A stretch of 64,000 nt of DNA, taken from positions 46,248 through 110,247 of the forward strand of contig MGMD01000018.1 in assembly GCA_001796285.1 (NCBI GenBank), in the 5' to 3' direction. Position numbers and translations under genes: made by a program. Shown in pieces: positions 45,541-57,428 of this stretch. Under the pieces are notes generated by a model. It did no database searches, was not told where the DNA came from, and saw nothing but the letters and a program-made list of their open reading frames with translations. The DNA is from Chlamydiae bacterium RIFCSPLOWO2_12_FULL_45_20. GTDB taxonomy: Bacteria > Chlamydiota > Chlamydiia > Chlamydiales > SM23-39. The number at the start of each line of letters is the position of its first letter. Position 1 is the stretch's first letter.

Positions 45541-46021
45541 GAGCACCCGATAGTACGATTTCTGCATCATCTGCAATTCCTAAATGAGAGAGCATCTGGT
45601 TCCCATCTTTTAAAGATTTGCCGTCAAACTGTAGTTTCAATGCTTCTTCCCTCATCGACAGAGACTGGGCAATGTATTCTTTTAGCTCTCGAACGGTTGT
45701 CTTTTCGGTAAAAGGGGCGAGCATCTGCCCAGACATTGTTTTGAGTTTCAACTGCATGGGGCAATGCTGGGGATTTTTGCACCGGATAATAGTATAGTAA
45801 AGGAGAGACGCGCCTGGTTGGTCGTGGTCATTAAGGGGCGTCATGTCTTCTTTATAAAGCTTTAAATGATCCATAGGAATCTCAGTGGCCTTTGAAATTT
45901 CTTGTTTCATAGCAAAGACAGTGGCCTCGGGATCGTGGACGGAGACGATCTTCTTTAAGAATTCAGCTTTAATGTGGTGTGGAATTGCTGCCATAGGGCC
46001 GCAGTAGGTAATAGTGCTCAT
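45521..46021 (-). CDS. Ubiquitin-like domain protein within the menaquinone operon
   Basis: A 166-residue protein. Residues 89-160 align by eye with ubiquitin along its length: [11 protein letters not shown] corresponds to MQIFVKTLTGK, then [24 protein letters not shown] (RLIFAGKQLEDG in ubiquitin), and a final DAEIVLSG. Residues about 22-70 ([18 protein letters not shown] then [12 protein letters not shown]) look like a second, weaker ubiquitin fold. The C-terminus ends GAHGPYNM, so there is no free Gly-Gly. It begins with a 4-nt ATGA overlap with menH and overlaps menB, so it is translated with the menaquinone genes. Function is unknown. Confidence 0.78.
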   Translation of the reverse strand: MSTITYCGPMAAIPHHIKAEFLKKIVSVHDPEATVFAMKQEISKATEIPMDHLKLYKEDMTPLNDHDQPGASLLYYTIIRCKNPQHCPMQLKLKTMSGQMLAPFTEKTTVRELKEYIAQSLSMREEALKLQFDGKSLKDGNQMLSHLGIADDAEIVLSGAHGPYNM

Positions 46022-46674
46022 ATTATTCTCCTTCGAAGGAGAAGCGACAATTCTTTGGGGTTTTCCAAATGTACCATATGGGCTGCTCCAGAAATGAGGA
46101 CGGGTTTTTGAAACAGGGATCGGAACTTTTCATCCTTTTCTCCTACAATGACCCCATCGATTTCAAAGCGACTCTGCTTCGCTAGGCTGTAATGAAGAAG
46201 GGCAGATACTAATCCGGAAATATTTTGTCTTCTTCGCATGCCTAAATCAGGAGTAAAAGAATTGAAGATTGCCTGATCGTACCATTGGATAAGAAACTCG
46301 TCAATCGGAAGTTGCTGAAGTTTCTCTGCCCAGGCTCGATCGTCATTCCAGCGCTGTTTTTTCTCTTCATCGGTGATCAGTCCAGGGTGTGTCGAGAGGA
46401 GGTGTAAAGAAGCGATTCTTTCTGAATGTCGTTTTTGTAACTGCATAGCGATACGCCCTCCTAAAGAGTACCCGACGAGGTGAAAGCGGGGAAAGTTGAG
46501 TTCGAAAGATTCTGTGAAAACGCTTTTCCCGTGTCCAGGAAGATCGATTCCAATACAGTGAAATTCTGGAAGGCAAGAGACGAGGGGTCTCCAGTCGTTG
46601 AGATTGCCTAAAAAACCATGAAGAAAAACAATGGGAATTCCCATCCCTTCATTTAGGGTTTCAACATGGAGCAT
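46018..46674 (-). CDS. menH: SHCHC synthase MenH (alpha/beta hydrolase)
   Basis: A 218-residue alpha/beta hydrolase. IVFLHGFLGNLNDW forms the oxyanion region, IDLPGHGKS follows, and the nucleophile Ser is in LVGYSLGGRIAMQL. The final HMVHLENPKELS gives the His. Position between menD and menB supports MenH, which removes pyruvate from SEPHCHC. The start overlaps menD by 22 nt. Confidence 0.88.
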   Translation of the reverse strand: MLHVETLNEGMGIPIVFLHGFLGNLNDWRPLVSCLPEFHCIGIDLPGHGKSVFTESFELNFPRFHLVGYSLGGRIAMQLQKRHSERIASLHLLSTHPGLITDEEKKQRWNDDRAWAEKLQQLPIDEFLIQWYDQAIFNSFTPDLGMRRRQNISGLVSALLHYSLAKQSRFEIDGVIVGEKDEKFRSLFQKPVLISGAAHMVHLENPKELSLLLRRRII

Positions 46675-48200
46675 GTATTTTTCTGATATTGGTAGTTTTG
46701 TGCCCGGTCTGTGATCAGCTCGATCATAGCGGAGGTGTTTCTTTGAAAGGCTTTATGAAGTTCCTGAAAGGGAAAATAGGGAAGTCCCATAAAATTTGCT
46801 ATTTTTTCAAAAGTGTAATTGTGCTGGGCTGCCCAAAATGTTTCGAAGTGGGGTGAGTTTGCAATAGGCAGATGATGAAAAATGCCACCCCCAAAGTTAT
46901 TTGAAATCAAAAGGATGACAGGCTTCTTGGTTTTTTTTAAAAGCGGCAGCGAATTGATGTCATAAAGAGCCGCTTGATCTCCAATGACTCCCAAGGTCGG
47001 ATAGAACTCTCCAATGCCTGCAAGGGAGGCGATATTTCCATCGATTCCAGAAAGTCCCCGATTGGCAAAAAATCCTGCGCCCTTTTTAGGAAAGAGAAAA
47101 TGATCGGCATCGCGTATGGGCATCCCGCTTCCTAAAAACACTGCAAAGTCTTGTGGAATCAGTTGAGAGAGGGTTTGCATCATGTGAACTTCTGTAAACA
47201 CTCCCGTTTCTAAAAAGGTTGGCGGTTGATCTTCCCAAGCATTGAGCCAGGCTGGATCGTATCCGGCCTCAAATGTTTGGCAAAACTCCAGGATATCCGA
47301 TTGTACTCTACTAGTGACCAAGCGCGCTGGGTCTTGTAACCTGGGATTGGGGCTAATATGGATCATCTCTACTTGCAGTGTGTTTAACCATTCAAGGATC
47401 TTTTTGGAAGTCATCCTTTCGCCAAAGTGGAGTATAATATCGGGGGTTGGTTTATCGATATAGTCAAAGGATCGAATTTGCTGGCCGATGGGATAGAGGC
47501 GGGCGTTGGATAAAATGTCAGCCAGGATGGGCCAATTTAGCGTTTGCCCCAACTGGAGGATCGGCAGAACATCCTTTTTGTTAGGTAGCGCGCCAATGAG
47601 AATTACACCTTTGGAAGCGTTGGTTGTAAGGGGTGAGGCTTTGACTCTACCTATGTGAAGTTGCACAGGTTTTCCCGCTACCGCTTCGAGGGGGGGAGTA
47701 TAGAAAGGTTCTTGAAAAGGGCAATTGATATGTACAGGACCTTTGGGAGAAGTGAGTGTGTGAAAGACCGCATCTGCGATGGTTGAGCGGAAATAGCGCT
47801 CATTCATTTCATTGGGAAGATCTATCTGCCATCTCGTAAAAGACCCAAAGATGTTTGTCTGGTGGGCCGTCTGATTGGCCCCGCAGGCTCTCAATTCAGC
47901 TGGCCGATCTGCAGTCAGCAAGATTAGAGGGGTATAGGAATGGTGCGCCTCCATACAAGCGGGCAGCAGATTGCCAACTGCCGTCCCAGAAGTTACGATG
48001 ATGGCTGCAGGGGCTTCTAGCGCTTTGGAAAGTCCTAAGGCAAAAAATCCGAGACCCCTTTCATCATAATGGACGTGGAGTGTTGCCTGTTTGTGGCGAA
48101 GGGCTGCATCTACAAGGGGTGTAGAGCGGGAGCCCGGAGCGGTACAAAAATGGACCACTCCTTGCTGCACAAGCGCGTCAATGATCCAAGATGCCTTCAT
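46653..48200 (-). CDS. menD: SEPHCHC synthase MenD
   Basis: A 515-residue thiamine diphosphate enzyme. FCTAPGSRSTPLVDAALRH, ITSGTAVGNLLPACMEA-like, LTADRPAELRACGANQT and GNIASLAGIGEF belong to MenD. It adds a succinic semialdehyde unit from 2-oxoglutarate to isochorismate. It overlaps menF by 23 nt. The cofactor-binding ISNNFGGGIFHHLP segment near residue 420 is intact. Confidence 0.94.
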   Translation of the reverse strand: MKASWIIDALVQQGVVHFCTAPGSRSTPLVDAALRHKQATLHVHYDERGLGFFALGLSKALEAPAAIIVTSGTAVGNLLPACMEAHHSYTPLILLTADRPAELRACGANQTAHQTNIFGSFTRWQIDLPNEMNERYFRSTIADAVFHTLTSPKGPVHINCPFQEPFYTPPLEAVAGKPVQLHIGRVKASPLTTNASKGVILIGALPNKKDVLPILQLGQTLNWPILADILSNARLYPIGQQIRSFDYIDKPTPDIILHFGERMTSKKILEWLNTLQVEMIHISPNPRLQDPARLVTSRVQSDILEFCQTFEAGYDPAWLNAWEDQPPTFLETGVFTEVHMMQTLSQLIPQDFAVFLGSGMPIRDADHFLFPKKGAGFFANRGLSGIDGNIASLAGIGEFYPTLGVIGDQAALYDINSLPLLKKTKKPVILLISNNFGGGIFHHLPIANSPHFETFWAAQHNYTFEKIANFMGLPYFPFQELHKAFQRNTSAMIELITDRAQNYQYQKNTCSMLKP

Positions 48201-49143
48201 ACAATCTTATCTTCTGGTTTAGCTCATCCCACTCGTCCTCGGCGTTTGAATCTTTTACAATGCCTGCTCCTGAAAATAGCGTTGCAGTACTCCCTTGCAC
48301 CAGGCAGGAGCGGATGCCGACAATATATTCCGCTGCATCTGTTGACCTCCAGCCTAAGGCCCCCCCATAAAGACCCCGTTCAAAAGGTTCCTCTTCATGA
48401 ATCAATGTGTATGCTGTTTGCTTTGGCATACCGCAAAGAGCGGGAGTAGGATGGAGGGTCTTGACGATTTCTTCATCCGTCACTGGCACTTTTAATTCCC
48501 CTATGCATTGACTGTATAGGTGCTGTACATTATTTGTTTGATGAACCGAAATGGGAGAAAAAGAAAGCGGGCGGGTGCAAAGAGGGGAAAGAGTGTGTTG
48601 TAAATAGGTTTGGACCGGAGTCAATTCCTGAAGGTCCTTTTGACTTTTTAGCAGCACCTCTTGAAGACAATGGTCTTCAGCGGGAGTCTCCCCCCGTTTT
48701 CTTGTGCCTGCAATAGCTTCGCTTGTGATACGTCTGCCCTTTCGAACAAACAACCTCTCTGGGGTCGCTCCTAAAAACGCTTGGGTTCCCGATTGAAAAC
48801 AAAAAACAAAAGCCCCCTCTGCTTTTTCTTTTAAAGCAGCAGTGATGCTAAAAGGGTCGGGAGCCTTTTCTAGTTCTAGCCGGCACGAGCGAGCAAGAAC
48901 CACTTTCTGAAGTTTGCCCTCATGAATCCATTGGAGAGCCTTTGTAACGCTTCGCCTCCACTGTTCTTGAGAGGGCCAGTACGTTTTTTTGAGCACTTTG
49001 ATACGGCATGGACAGGAGAGAGCCTGTTGTATGGTCAGTGGCGAAATGCCCTCCTTCGAAGAAAAAGGAAAAAGATGAAAGGTGCAGTCTGGAGGAGGTA
49101 GGGTTCCTTCACGATCTGACCAATACACTCTATACTTATTCAT
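48178..49143 (-). CDS. menF: Isochorismate synthase MenF
   Basis: A 321-residue chorismate-utilising enzyme, somewhat short at the N-terminus. KVVLARSCRLEL, the GATPERLF element, ITSEAIAGTRKRG, LHPTPALCGMPKQTAY and YGGALGWRS are characteristic of isochorismate synthases. It commits chorismate to menaquinone. It starts with a 4-nt overlap with the fused menG gene. Confidence 0.93.
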   Translation of the reverse strand: MNKYRVYWSDREGTLPPPDCTFHLFPFSSKEGISPLTIQQALSCPCRIKVLKKTYWPSQEQWRRSVTKALQWIHEGKLQKVVLARSCRLELEKAPDPFSITAALKEKAEGAFVFCFQSGTQAFLGATPERLFVRKGRRITSEAIAGTRKRGETPAEDHCLQEVLLKSQKDLQELTPVQTYLQHTLSPLCTRPLSFSPISVHQTNNVQHLYSQCIGELKVPVTDEEIVKTLHPTPALCGMPKQTAYTLIHEEEPFERGLYGGALGWRSTDAAEYIVGIRSCLVQGSTATLFSGAGIVKDSNAEDEWDELNQKIRLYEGILDH

Positions 49144-51182
49144 CCTATTTTGTCACCGATATAAAGAGAAACTCCTCCTAGATTCATAGACACTACTTTG
49201 ATCTTAGAAAAGCCAACGCTTTTCATGAGCAGGCAAAAATCCCGCCCAGACGGAAAGGTTTCAATAGTGTGGTTCAGGTATCGGTAGGCTTCTTGATCCT
49301 TGGAGAGGATTCCCCCAATGAAGGGCAAAATACGGCGAAGGTAAAATAGGTAGACCATTCGTATAGGTTTTGGGGGAAGAGAAAATTCTAAGATCAAACA
49401 ACGTCCATTTTTTTTCAAAACTCGAAACATTTCTTCTAAAGAGGCGATAGGATTTTCGACATTGCGAATCCCGAAAGAAAAGCTTGCTGCATCGAAGCGC
49501 TCTTTTGAAAAGGGGAGTTTTTCGGCGTTTGCCATCAAAAACTGTACCGATGGCAGCTTTTTTTTGGCAATTTCTAACATCTCTGGAGATACATCGATTC
49601 CCGTGATGGATCCAATGGATTTTTTCGAAGAGATGAAGGCATGCGCTTGGTCTCCCGTTCCTGTTGCGATATCGAGGATTTTAAGATTGGTTTTTTCTGG
49701 AAGATGTCTCACTAATGCCCTTCTCCAGCTTTGATCCATCCCTAAAGAAAGGATGCGATTGGTTCGATCATAGGTTTGGGAAATACGGTCAAACATCTTC
49801 CCAATGTTTTGTCGTGAAGGATTTTCCATGGGGTCTTCTTGTACCACATGTCTCTTTCTATGTAAAGCGAGGAGTGCAGCTGTGAAAAAGAACATTAGCT
49901 TTCCCTGTTGGAATAGGATGGGGTAGAAATCGCAAAGGCCAATAAACACATAACCTATGAGAAGGGAACCGAACAGCGCACTTTCTAGAGTGCTTGGAAA
50001 AAACGAAGAAAGGGTGGTGAGAAAGAGAAGAAAGAAGACAAGCGCAAAGATCCCCATCTCACAGGCAATAAAAAGAAAAATATTGTGTGGGGCGGTCGCC
50101 CGAGTTTCTGCATTTGGGGCCGTTTTTAAAAATGGCTCAGATCTTTCCGAAAATTGGCTAAATCCTAAACCTGTCCGTGGGTGTTCTTGGATAATCTCAA
50201 AGGCGGTTACTTGCTGTATTTTTCGAATGCTATCCGCCCGCTGGGATAGATGGGTGGAGCTGATCACGCCTCCGCGGTTTTTATATTGATTGAAAAGAAG
50301 AGTAAAGCTGAAGAGGAAAGATCCCATCACCCACAAGCTGAACCAAACGGCTTTTGGATGTTTTTTATAGTGCAAGAAGGATAAAAAGGTGACTGTCGCA
50401 AGACCCCAGCCAAAAAGAGCTGATCGAGAAAAAGAAAGCAATAGAGCAAAAAGCTGAAAGGGGAGGGTGAAAGCTAAGCTTCGCTTATTGTCTTGCAAGA
50501 TTAGGTAGTAGCTTGCAAAAAGAGAGAATACTAAAAATCCGCCAAAAACGTTTGCGTGAGGCAAAGTGCCTTTTGCGCGCATGATAATAGAGTTTTCAGA
50601 AGCGTTTCCAAACAGTTCGTCTAAAATCCATCGATAGCCGCCTTCGATTAGATAGATCGATGTTTCATTCGTTTCTCCTAGCAGTCTAAGACCCAGGGGA
50701 GCTTGGTGGAAGTACTGCACAATCCCCAATGCTGCCTGTAAAAGGCCAGCGGCAAAAAGACCGATGAGAAGGAGCCTGGTCAGCTTACGTTTTTCCTCGG
50801 GTTGAAATGCGTTTGTGATGAAGGAAAAAAGAAGCACTGGAGTCAGAAGTTGTAGGAGCTTGCTGTAGGCAACCGGATACTTTAGAAAGGGCGAATGTAC
50901 AATCGAGAGGAAGGCACAGCCAAAAAAGGGCCAAAGAAAGTTCCCAAAAAAGCGCCTCAGTGGGATTTTAATCCAAAAAATCCCACTGAGTAAAAGTAAA
51001 AGGGCCAAAAGATCAGAAAGATAAAAATAGAACTTTTTTTCATAAGAAGAGGAGATAGCGAGCCCTTCGGGAATGAGAGAAAGGGAATAGAATCGAAACA
51101 GTTTGTCGTACTTGTGTTCAATCGGGATCAAAAACGCTAGTAAAACGAGAAGAAACGCGCTAACACAGAATTTTTTAGACAT
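49140..51182 (-). CDS. Fusion: O-antigen ligase-like membrane protein and MenG (UbiE) methyltransferase
   Basis: One uninterrupted 680-codon frame. Residues 1 to about 440 are a polytopic membrane protein of about 10-12 helices with the O-antigen ligase/polymerase (Wzy_C) pattern, including the periplasmic EHPRTGLGFSQF and APHNIFLFIACEMG. Residues 452-680 are a complete UbiE/MenG methyltransferase: GKMFDRISQTYDRTNRILS, LDIATGTGDQAHAF, FGIRNVENP and YRYLNHTIETFPSG. MenG performs the last methylation of menaquinone. An ATG at 49829 could start MenG alone (229 residues, usual length), with only a weak ribosome-binding site. Both a fused protein and separate translation are possible. Confidence 0.85.
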   Translation of the reverse strand: MSKKFCVSAFLLVLLAFLIPIEHKYDKLFRFYSLSLIPEGLAISSSYEKKFYFYLSDLLALLLLLSGIFWIKIPLRRFFGNFLWPFFGCAFLSIVHSPFLKYPVAYSKLLQLLTPVLLFSFITNAFQPEEKRKLTRLLLIGLFAAGLLQAALGIVQYFHQAPLGLRLLGETNETSIYLIEGGYRWILDELFGNASENSIIMRAKGTLPHANVFGGFLVFSLFASYYLILQDNKRSLAFTLPFQLFALLLSFSRSALFGWGLATVTFLSFLHYKKHPKAVWFSLWVMGSFLFSFTLLFNQYKNRGGVISSTHLSQRADSIRKIQQVTAFEIIQEHPRTGLGFSQFSERSEPFLKTAPNAETRATAPHNIFLFIACEMGIFALVFFLLFLTTLSSFFPSTLESALFGSLLIGYVFIGLCDFYPILFQQGKLMFFFTAALLALHRKRHVVQEDPMENPSRQNIGKMFDRISQTYDRTNRILSLGMDQSWRRALVRHLPEKTNLKILDIATGTGDQAHAFISSKKSIGSITGIDVSPEMLEIAKKKLPSVQFLMANAEKLPFSKERFDAASFSFGIRNVENPIASLEEMFRVLKKNGRCLILEFSLPPKPIRMVYLFYLRRILPFIGGILSKDQEAYRYLNHTIETFPSGRDFCLLMKSVGFSKIKVVSMNLGGVSLYIGDKIG

Positions 51183-51209
51183 AGAGGCAATGGCAAAACC
51201 CTCGAGTTT

Positions 51210-53033
51210 TTATCGAGATTGCCGCTTGCGCTCGTTTTCCGTCAAATGAACTTTTCGAAGCCGGATGAAATGGGGTGTGACTTCCACGAGCTCATCCTCC
51301 TCAATGTAGTCGATAGCTGTTTCCAAGGTAAATAGGATAGGGGGGGTGAGAAGAATGTTCTCATCACTGCCCGCAGCCCGTACGTTGGTGAGTTGTTTGG
51401 CTTTGGTTGCGTTGACAACAAGATCGTTGTCTCTGGAGTGTTCTCCGACGATCATCCCTTCATACACCTCATCGGTAGGAGTCACAAAGAGTTTCCCCCT
51501 TTCTTGGAGGTTAAAAAGCGCATAGCCATTGGCTTTTCCTTTACTATTGGAAATCATAACGCCCCGAGAGCGTCCAGCCATATCGCCCTTCCAAGGCCAG
51601 AAGGACTCAAAAATCGAAGTGAGGATGCCTAGGCCTGAGGTGCGTGTTAAAAATTCAGATCGATAACCCATGAGCCCTCTTGTCGGAACGAGAAACTGCA
51701 TAGTAGTGAGACCGTGCTCTGAGGTTTGAAGGGAGCGCATTTCCCCTTTTCTTTTGGAAAGGTCTTCAATGATCATTCCAGAAAAGTTTTCAGGAACCTC
51801 AACATGGACATTTTCCATGGGCTCCATTAAAACACCATCCATCTCTTTGGTGATGACCTTCGGCTTGGAGACAGCGAGCTCATACCCTTCTCTTCTCATT
51901 GCCTCAATGAGAACAGCAAGATGCAGCTCTCCTCTACCAGACACGCGGATCGCATCGTCCCTTCCGGGGATGTCTTCAATTTTTAGGGAGATATTGGCTC
52001 TTTTTTCCCGCACGAGTCGTTCGCGGAGTTTATTCATTGTGACATGTTTTCCATCACGGCCAACAAAAGGACTCGTATTGATGAGAAATTCTACCGAAAC
52101 AGTCGGTTCTCCTAGAGTGATCGGTGGCAATTGTTGAATATGATTCGAGTCACAAAGAGTGTCGCCAATTTCCACCTCAGGGATTCCTGATAGTGTCACG
52201 ATGTCGCCTGCGCCAGCCTCTTCTATTTCTATTTTCTTTAAACCTAAATGTCCTTCGATACGCACAATTTTATGGTTTTTATGATCTCCTTTTCGATCTA
52301 CTCGGGTAACTGTGCTGTTTTTGTTAATTTTTCCCTCCAAAATACGCCCGCAAGCTTGTCTACCTACATAATCGTCATACGAAAGAGTGGCAGCCTGCAT
52401 GAGGAAGGGAAGGTCTAAATTGCCCGATGGAGCGGGAGCCTTTTTGATGATCAGTTCGAAAAGAGGCGTTAAGTCTTTGGGCTCATCCGCCACTTTTTGG
52501 ATAGCGTAGCCATTGACTCCAGATGCGTAAATGTAGGAAAAATCGAGCTGGTCATCATTCGCTCCAAGCTCCAGAAAGAGATCGAAGGTGAGATTCAAAG
52601 CCCGATCAGGATTTGCGTGAGGGCGGTCGATTTTGTTGAGGACTACAATAGGCTTAAGACCCATTTTTAGAGCAGCTGAAAGGACAAACCGAGTTTGCGG
52701 CATGGGTCCCTCTTGAGCGTCGACGAGCAGAAGAACACAGTTTACCATGCCTAATACTCTTTCAACTTCTCCTGAGAAATCTGCATGGCCCGGCGTATCG
52801 ATAATGTTGATTTTAAAATCTTTGTAATAAACGCAAGTGTGCTTGGCAAAAATTGTAATACCCCGCTCTTTTTCTTGGTCATAGCTATCCATGACCCGCT
52901 CAGGAATTTTTTCATGTTCGCGAAAAATATTGCCTTGTTTGAGGAGATTGTCTAAGAGCGTCGTCTTCCCGTGGTCGATGTGGGCAACGATTGCGATATT
53001 TCTAATTTTTTGTGGATCATGCATATAGGTCAT
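51210..53033 (-). CDS. typA: GTPase TypA/BipA
   Basis: A 607-residue translational GTPase. The G1 motif is [16 protein letters not shown], switch [20 protein letters not shown], and the NKID motif [11 protein letters not shown]. The C-terminal part contains [17 protein letters not shown], typical of BipA. It assists 50S subunit assembly. The ORF is open to 53054, but the ATG at 53033 ([12 protein letters not shown]) fits family starts better. It is divergent from mgtE. Confidence 0.95.
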   Translation of the reverse strand: MTYMHDPQKIRNIAIVAHIDHGKTTLLDNLLKQGNIFREHEKIPERVMDSYDQEKERGITIFAKHTCVYYKDFKINIIDTPGHADFSGEVERVLGMVNCVLLLVDAQEGPMPQTRFVLSAALKMGLKPIVVLNKIDRPHANPDRALNLTFDLFLELGANDDQLDFSYIYASGVNGYAIQKVADEPKDLTPLFELIIKKAPAPSGNLDLPFLMQAATLSYDDYVGRQACGRILEGKINKNSTVTRVDRKGDHKNHKIVRIEGHLGLKKIEIEEAGAGDIVTLSGIPEVEIGDTLCDSNHIQQLPPITLGEPTVSVEFLINTSPFVGRDGKHVTMNKLRERLVREKRANISLKIEDIPGRDDAIRVSGRGELHLAVLIEAMRREGYELAVSKPKVITKEMDGVLMEPMENVHVEVPENFSGMIIEDLSKRKGEMRSLQTSEHGLTTMQFLVPTRGLMGYRSEFLTRTSGLGILTSIFESFWPWKGDMAGRSRGVMISNSKGKANGYALFNLQERGKLFVTPTDEVYEGMIVGEHSRDNDLVVNATKAKQLTNVRAAGSDENILLTPPILFTLETAIDYIEEDELVEVTPHFIRLRKVHLTENERKRQSR

Positions 53034-53124
53034 TATCATAGGCGCTAAAAGCATTTAATTTCTAGAGATAAAAGGTTCTTTGAGCTACACTCCCATGTGT
53101 AATTTATGGATTGCGAGGGTTTCT

Positions 53125-54549
53125 GTGGAAGAGCAAGAAGAGGACTCTCAGACGAGCCAAATCGATGACCTATTGAAAGAAAAGTTGGAAAAGGCTTTTC
53201 ACAAGCAGACGTCAAAGGTGCGTCTCCACGATATAGCAAAGATTGCCTGTGAGCATACGGCGATTGACTTGGCTTATGCCGCTTCCCATTTGCCCCCCAA
53301 TGTCAGGCCCGTTCTCTATGAGAACCTTCCAAATCGCGATGACAAAATTAAATTCTTAATCAATACCGATAGCGATACTCGCTTAAGTCTTTTTCGCCAG
53401 CTGGACGATGTAGAATTAAGAAAAATTTTTGACACAATGCCCATTGACGAAGCGGTTTGGGTGGTCGAAGACATGCCTGAAAGGCGGTTTCGAAGGGTCA
53501 TGGAGCTTATCGACTCCAAGAAAGCTGGCCGCATTCGGGAGCTTTCTCAGCACGATCGTAAGAGTGCAGGGAGGCTCATGACCTCAGAGTTTTTCACGTT
53601 CACAATGGACATGACAATCGGCGAAGTCACAACCTATATTCGAGATAATCCCCGCATTGACTTTACGAAAGGAATTTTTATCTCCAACGATGCAGGGGAG
53701 CTGCAAGGGTTTGTGCCTGCTCGAAACATGATGATCAACCCCTCCCCAACGCCTCTTAGGCAAGTCATGCGCCCCGTTCTCCATAAAGTGACGGCTGAAG
53801 CAACCCGAGAGGAAGTGATCGATCTTGTCGAGCGTTACCGGCTCTCTTCACTGCCCGTTGTGAACATTGATAATGAGCTGATCGGAGTCATTGCCCAGGA
53901 AGATATCGTGGAAGCCATGGAAGACCTTGCCGATGAGACGATTGCGCGCATGGCAGGTACAAATGAAAAATTTACTTCCCACGACCCTATTTTGCGCCGT
54001 TTTTTGACACGCGCTCCTTGGCTTCTTGTGACTTTGATGGCAGGACTTGTTAGCGTAGGGGTTATGTCTTCCTTTCAGAAGCATGAGGGGGGAATTTTAA
54101 CGTTTGCCCTGTTTTTCGTGCCGCTTATTACGGGGATGTCGGGAAATATTGGCCTGCAGTGTTCGACTGTTTTAGTGAGAATTATGGCAATGGGTGGGCT
54201 TTCTTTGGGTAGCCGCAAGGCGGTGATTGTCAAAGAGCTGATGAGCGGCCTTTTTACCGGGGCCATTTTTGGAGTTTTGTGCGGGTTTGTAGTATATCTT
54301 TTAGATCTAGTCAGTGGCAGTGCTTTGGGAGGGGTTGCCCCGATTGTGGTTTCAGTAATTGTTGGATTGGGATTGATCGGAGCCTGTTTTGCCTCCACTT
54401 GTCTCGGAGTATTTGCCCCTCTATTTTTTTCACGGATTGGGGTGGACCCAGCGATAGCTGCTGGTCCTATTGTCACTGCGTTTAACGATTTTCTTTCGAT
54501 GACGATCTATTTTTTAATCGCTTGGGGAGTGAGTTACATTTTTTTTTAA
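53125..54549 (+). CDS. mgtE: Magnesium transporter MgtE
   Basis: A protein of about 474 residues. An N-terminal helical superfamily domain (LAYAASHLPPNVRPVLYENL) precedes two CBS domains (MTSEFFTFTMDMTIGEV and MRPVLHKVTAEATREEV) and then five membrane helices with PLITGMSGNIGLQCSTVLVR, the metal-pore motif. It mediates gated Mg2+ uptake. The frame opens at a TTG at 53080, but GAGGG 5 nt before the GTG at 53125 decides the start. In Chlamydia this gene also lies near the gyrase cluster. Confidence 0.93.
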   Translation: MEEQEEDSQTSQIDDLLKEKLEKAFHKQTSKVRLHDIAKIACEHTAIDLAYAASHLPPNVRPVLYENLPNRDDKIKFLINTDSDTRLSLFRQLDDVELRKIFDTMPIDEAVWVVEDMPERRFRRVMELIDSKKAGRIRELSQHDRKSAGRLMTSEFFTFTMDMTIGEVTTYIRDNPRIDFTKGIFISNDAGELQGFVPARNMMINPSPTPLRQVMRPVLHKVTAEATREEVIDLVERYRLSSLPVVNIDNELIGVIAQEDIVEAMEDLADETIARMAGTNEKFTSHDPILRRFLTRAPWLLVTLMAGLVSVGVMSSFQKHEGGILTFALFFVPLITGMSGNIGLQCSTVLVRIMAMGGLSLGSRKAVIVKELMSGLFTGAIFGVLCGFVVYLLDLVSGSALGGVAPIVVSVIVGLGLIGACFASTCLGVFAPLFFSRIGVDPAIAAGPIVTAFNDFLSMTIYFLIAWGVSYIFF

Positions 54550-54600
54550 AATTGGTTTTTTGAGAGAATTTTGCTATATTTTCGAAAGGAGCTTTACCTT

Positions 54601-54921
54601 ATGGGGCGACGCACTCCGAGGAACTATTCTGGCACGAAAAACCCAGCGAAAAGCATTTCTGAACTGCTTCCGATTTTTGCCTTGGAGCTGGCCAAAAAAA
54701 CAAGGGCGCCAAGGGATGAGATATTCAAGGCTTGGAAAGAACTTTTAGGAGAAAAAATGGCTCCGTTTACAAGTCCTGTTTCATTGGAAGATGACGTCTT
54801 GACGGTGAAAGTAAAAAGTTCTACTCTTTACAGCTTACTGGCAGTGCATGAGAAGCGGCGGCTTTTAGCCGGTCTTCAAAAGAAATTTTCAATTCGAGAC
54901 ATTGTGTTTCGCATTGGGTAA
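54601..54921 (+). CDS. DUF721 (DciA-like) protein
   Basis: A 106-residue protein with the DUF721 core: LGEKMAPFTSPVSLEDDVLT then VKVKSSTLYSLLAVHEKRRL. DciA, a member of this family, loads the replicative helicase in bacteria lacking DnaC. An AAGGAG site 10 nt upstream supports the ATG at 54601. It precedes gyrB by about 15 nt, the same neighbourhood as in Chlamydia. Confidence 0.85.
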   Translation: MGRRTPRNYSGTKNPAKSISELLPIFALELAKKTRAPRDEIFKAWKELLGEKMAPFTSPVSLEDDVLTVKVKSSTLYSLLAVHEKRRLLAGLQKKFSIRDIVFRIG

Positions 54922-54932
54922 AAATGAGATAA

Positions 54933-57419
<2,487 letters not shown>

Positions 57420-57428
57420 GGATTGTCA

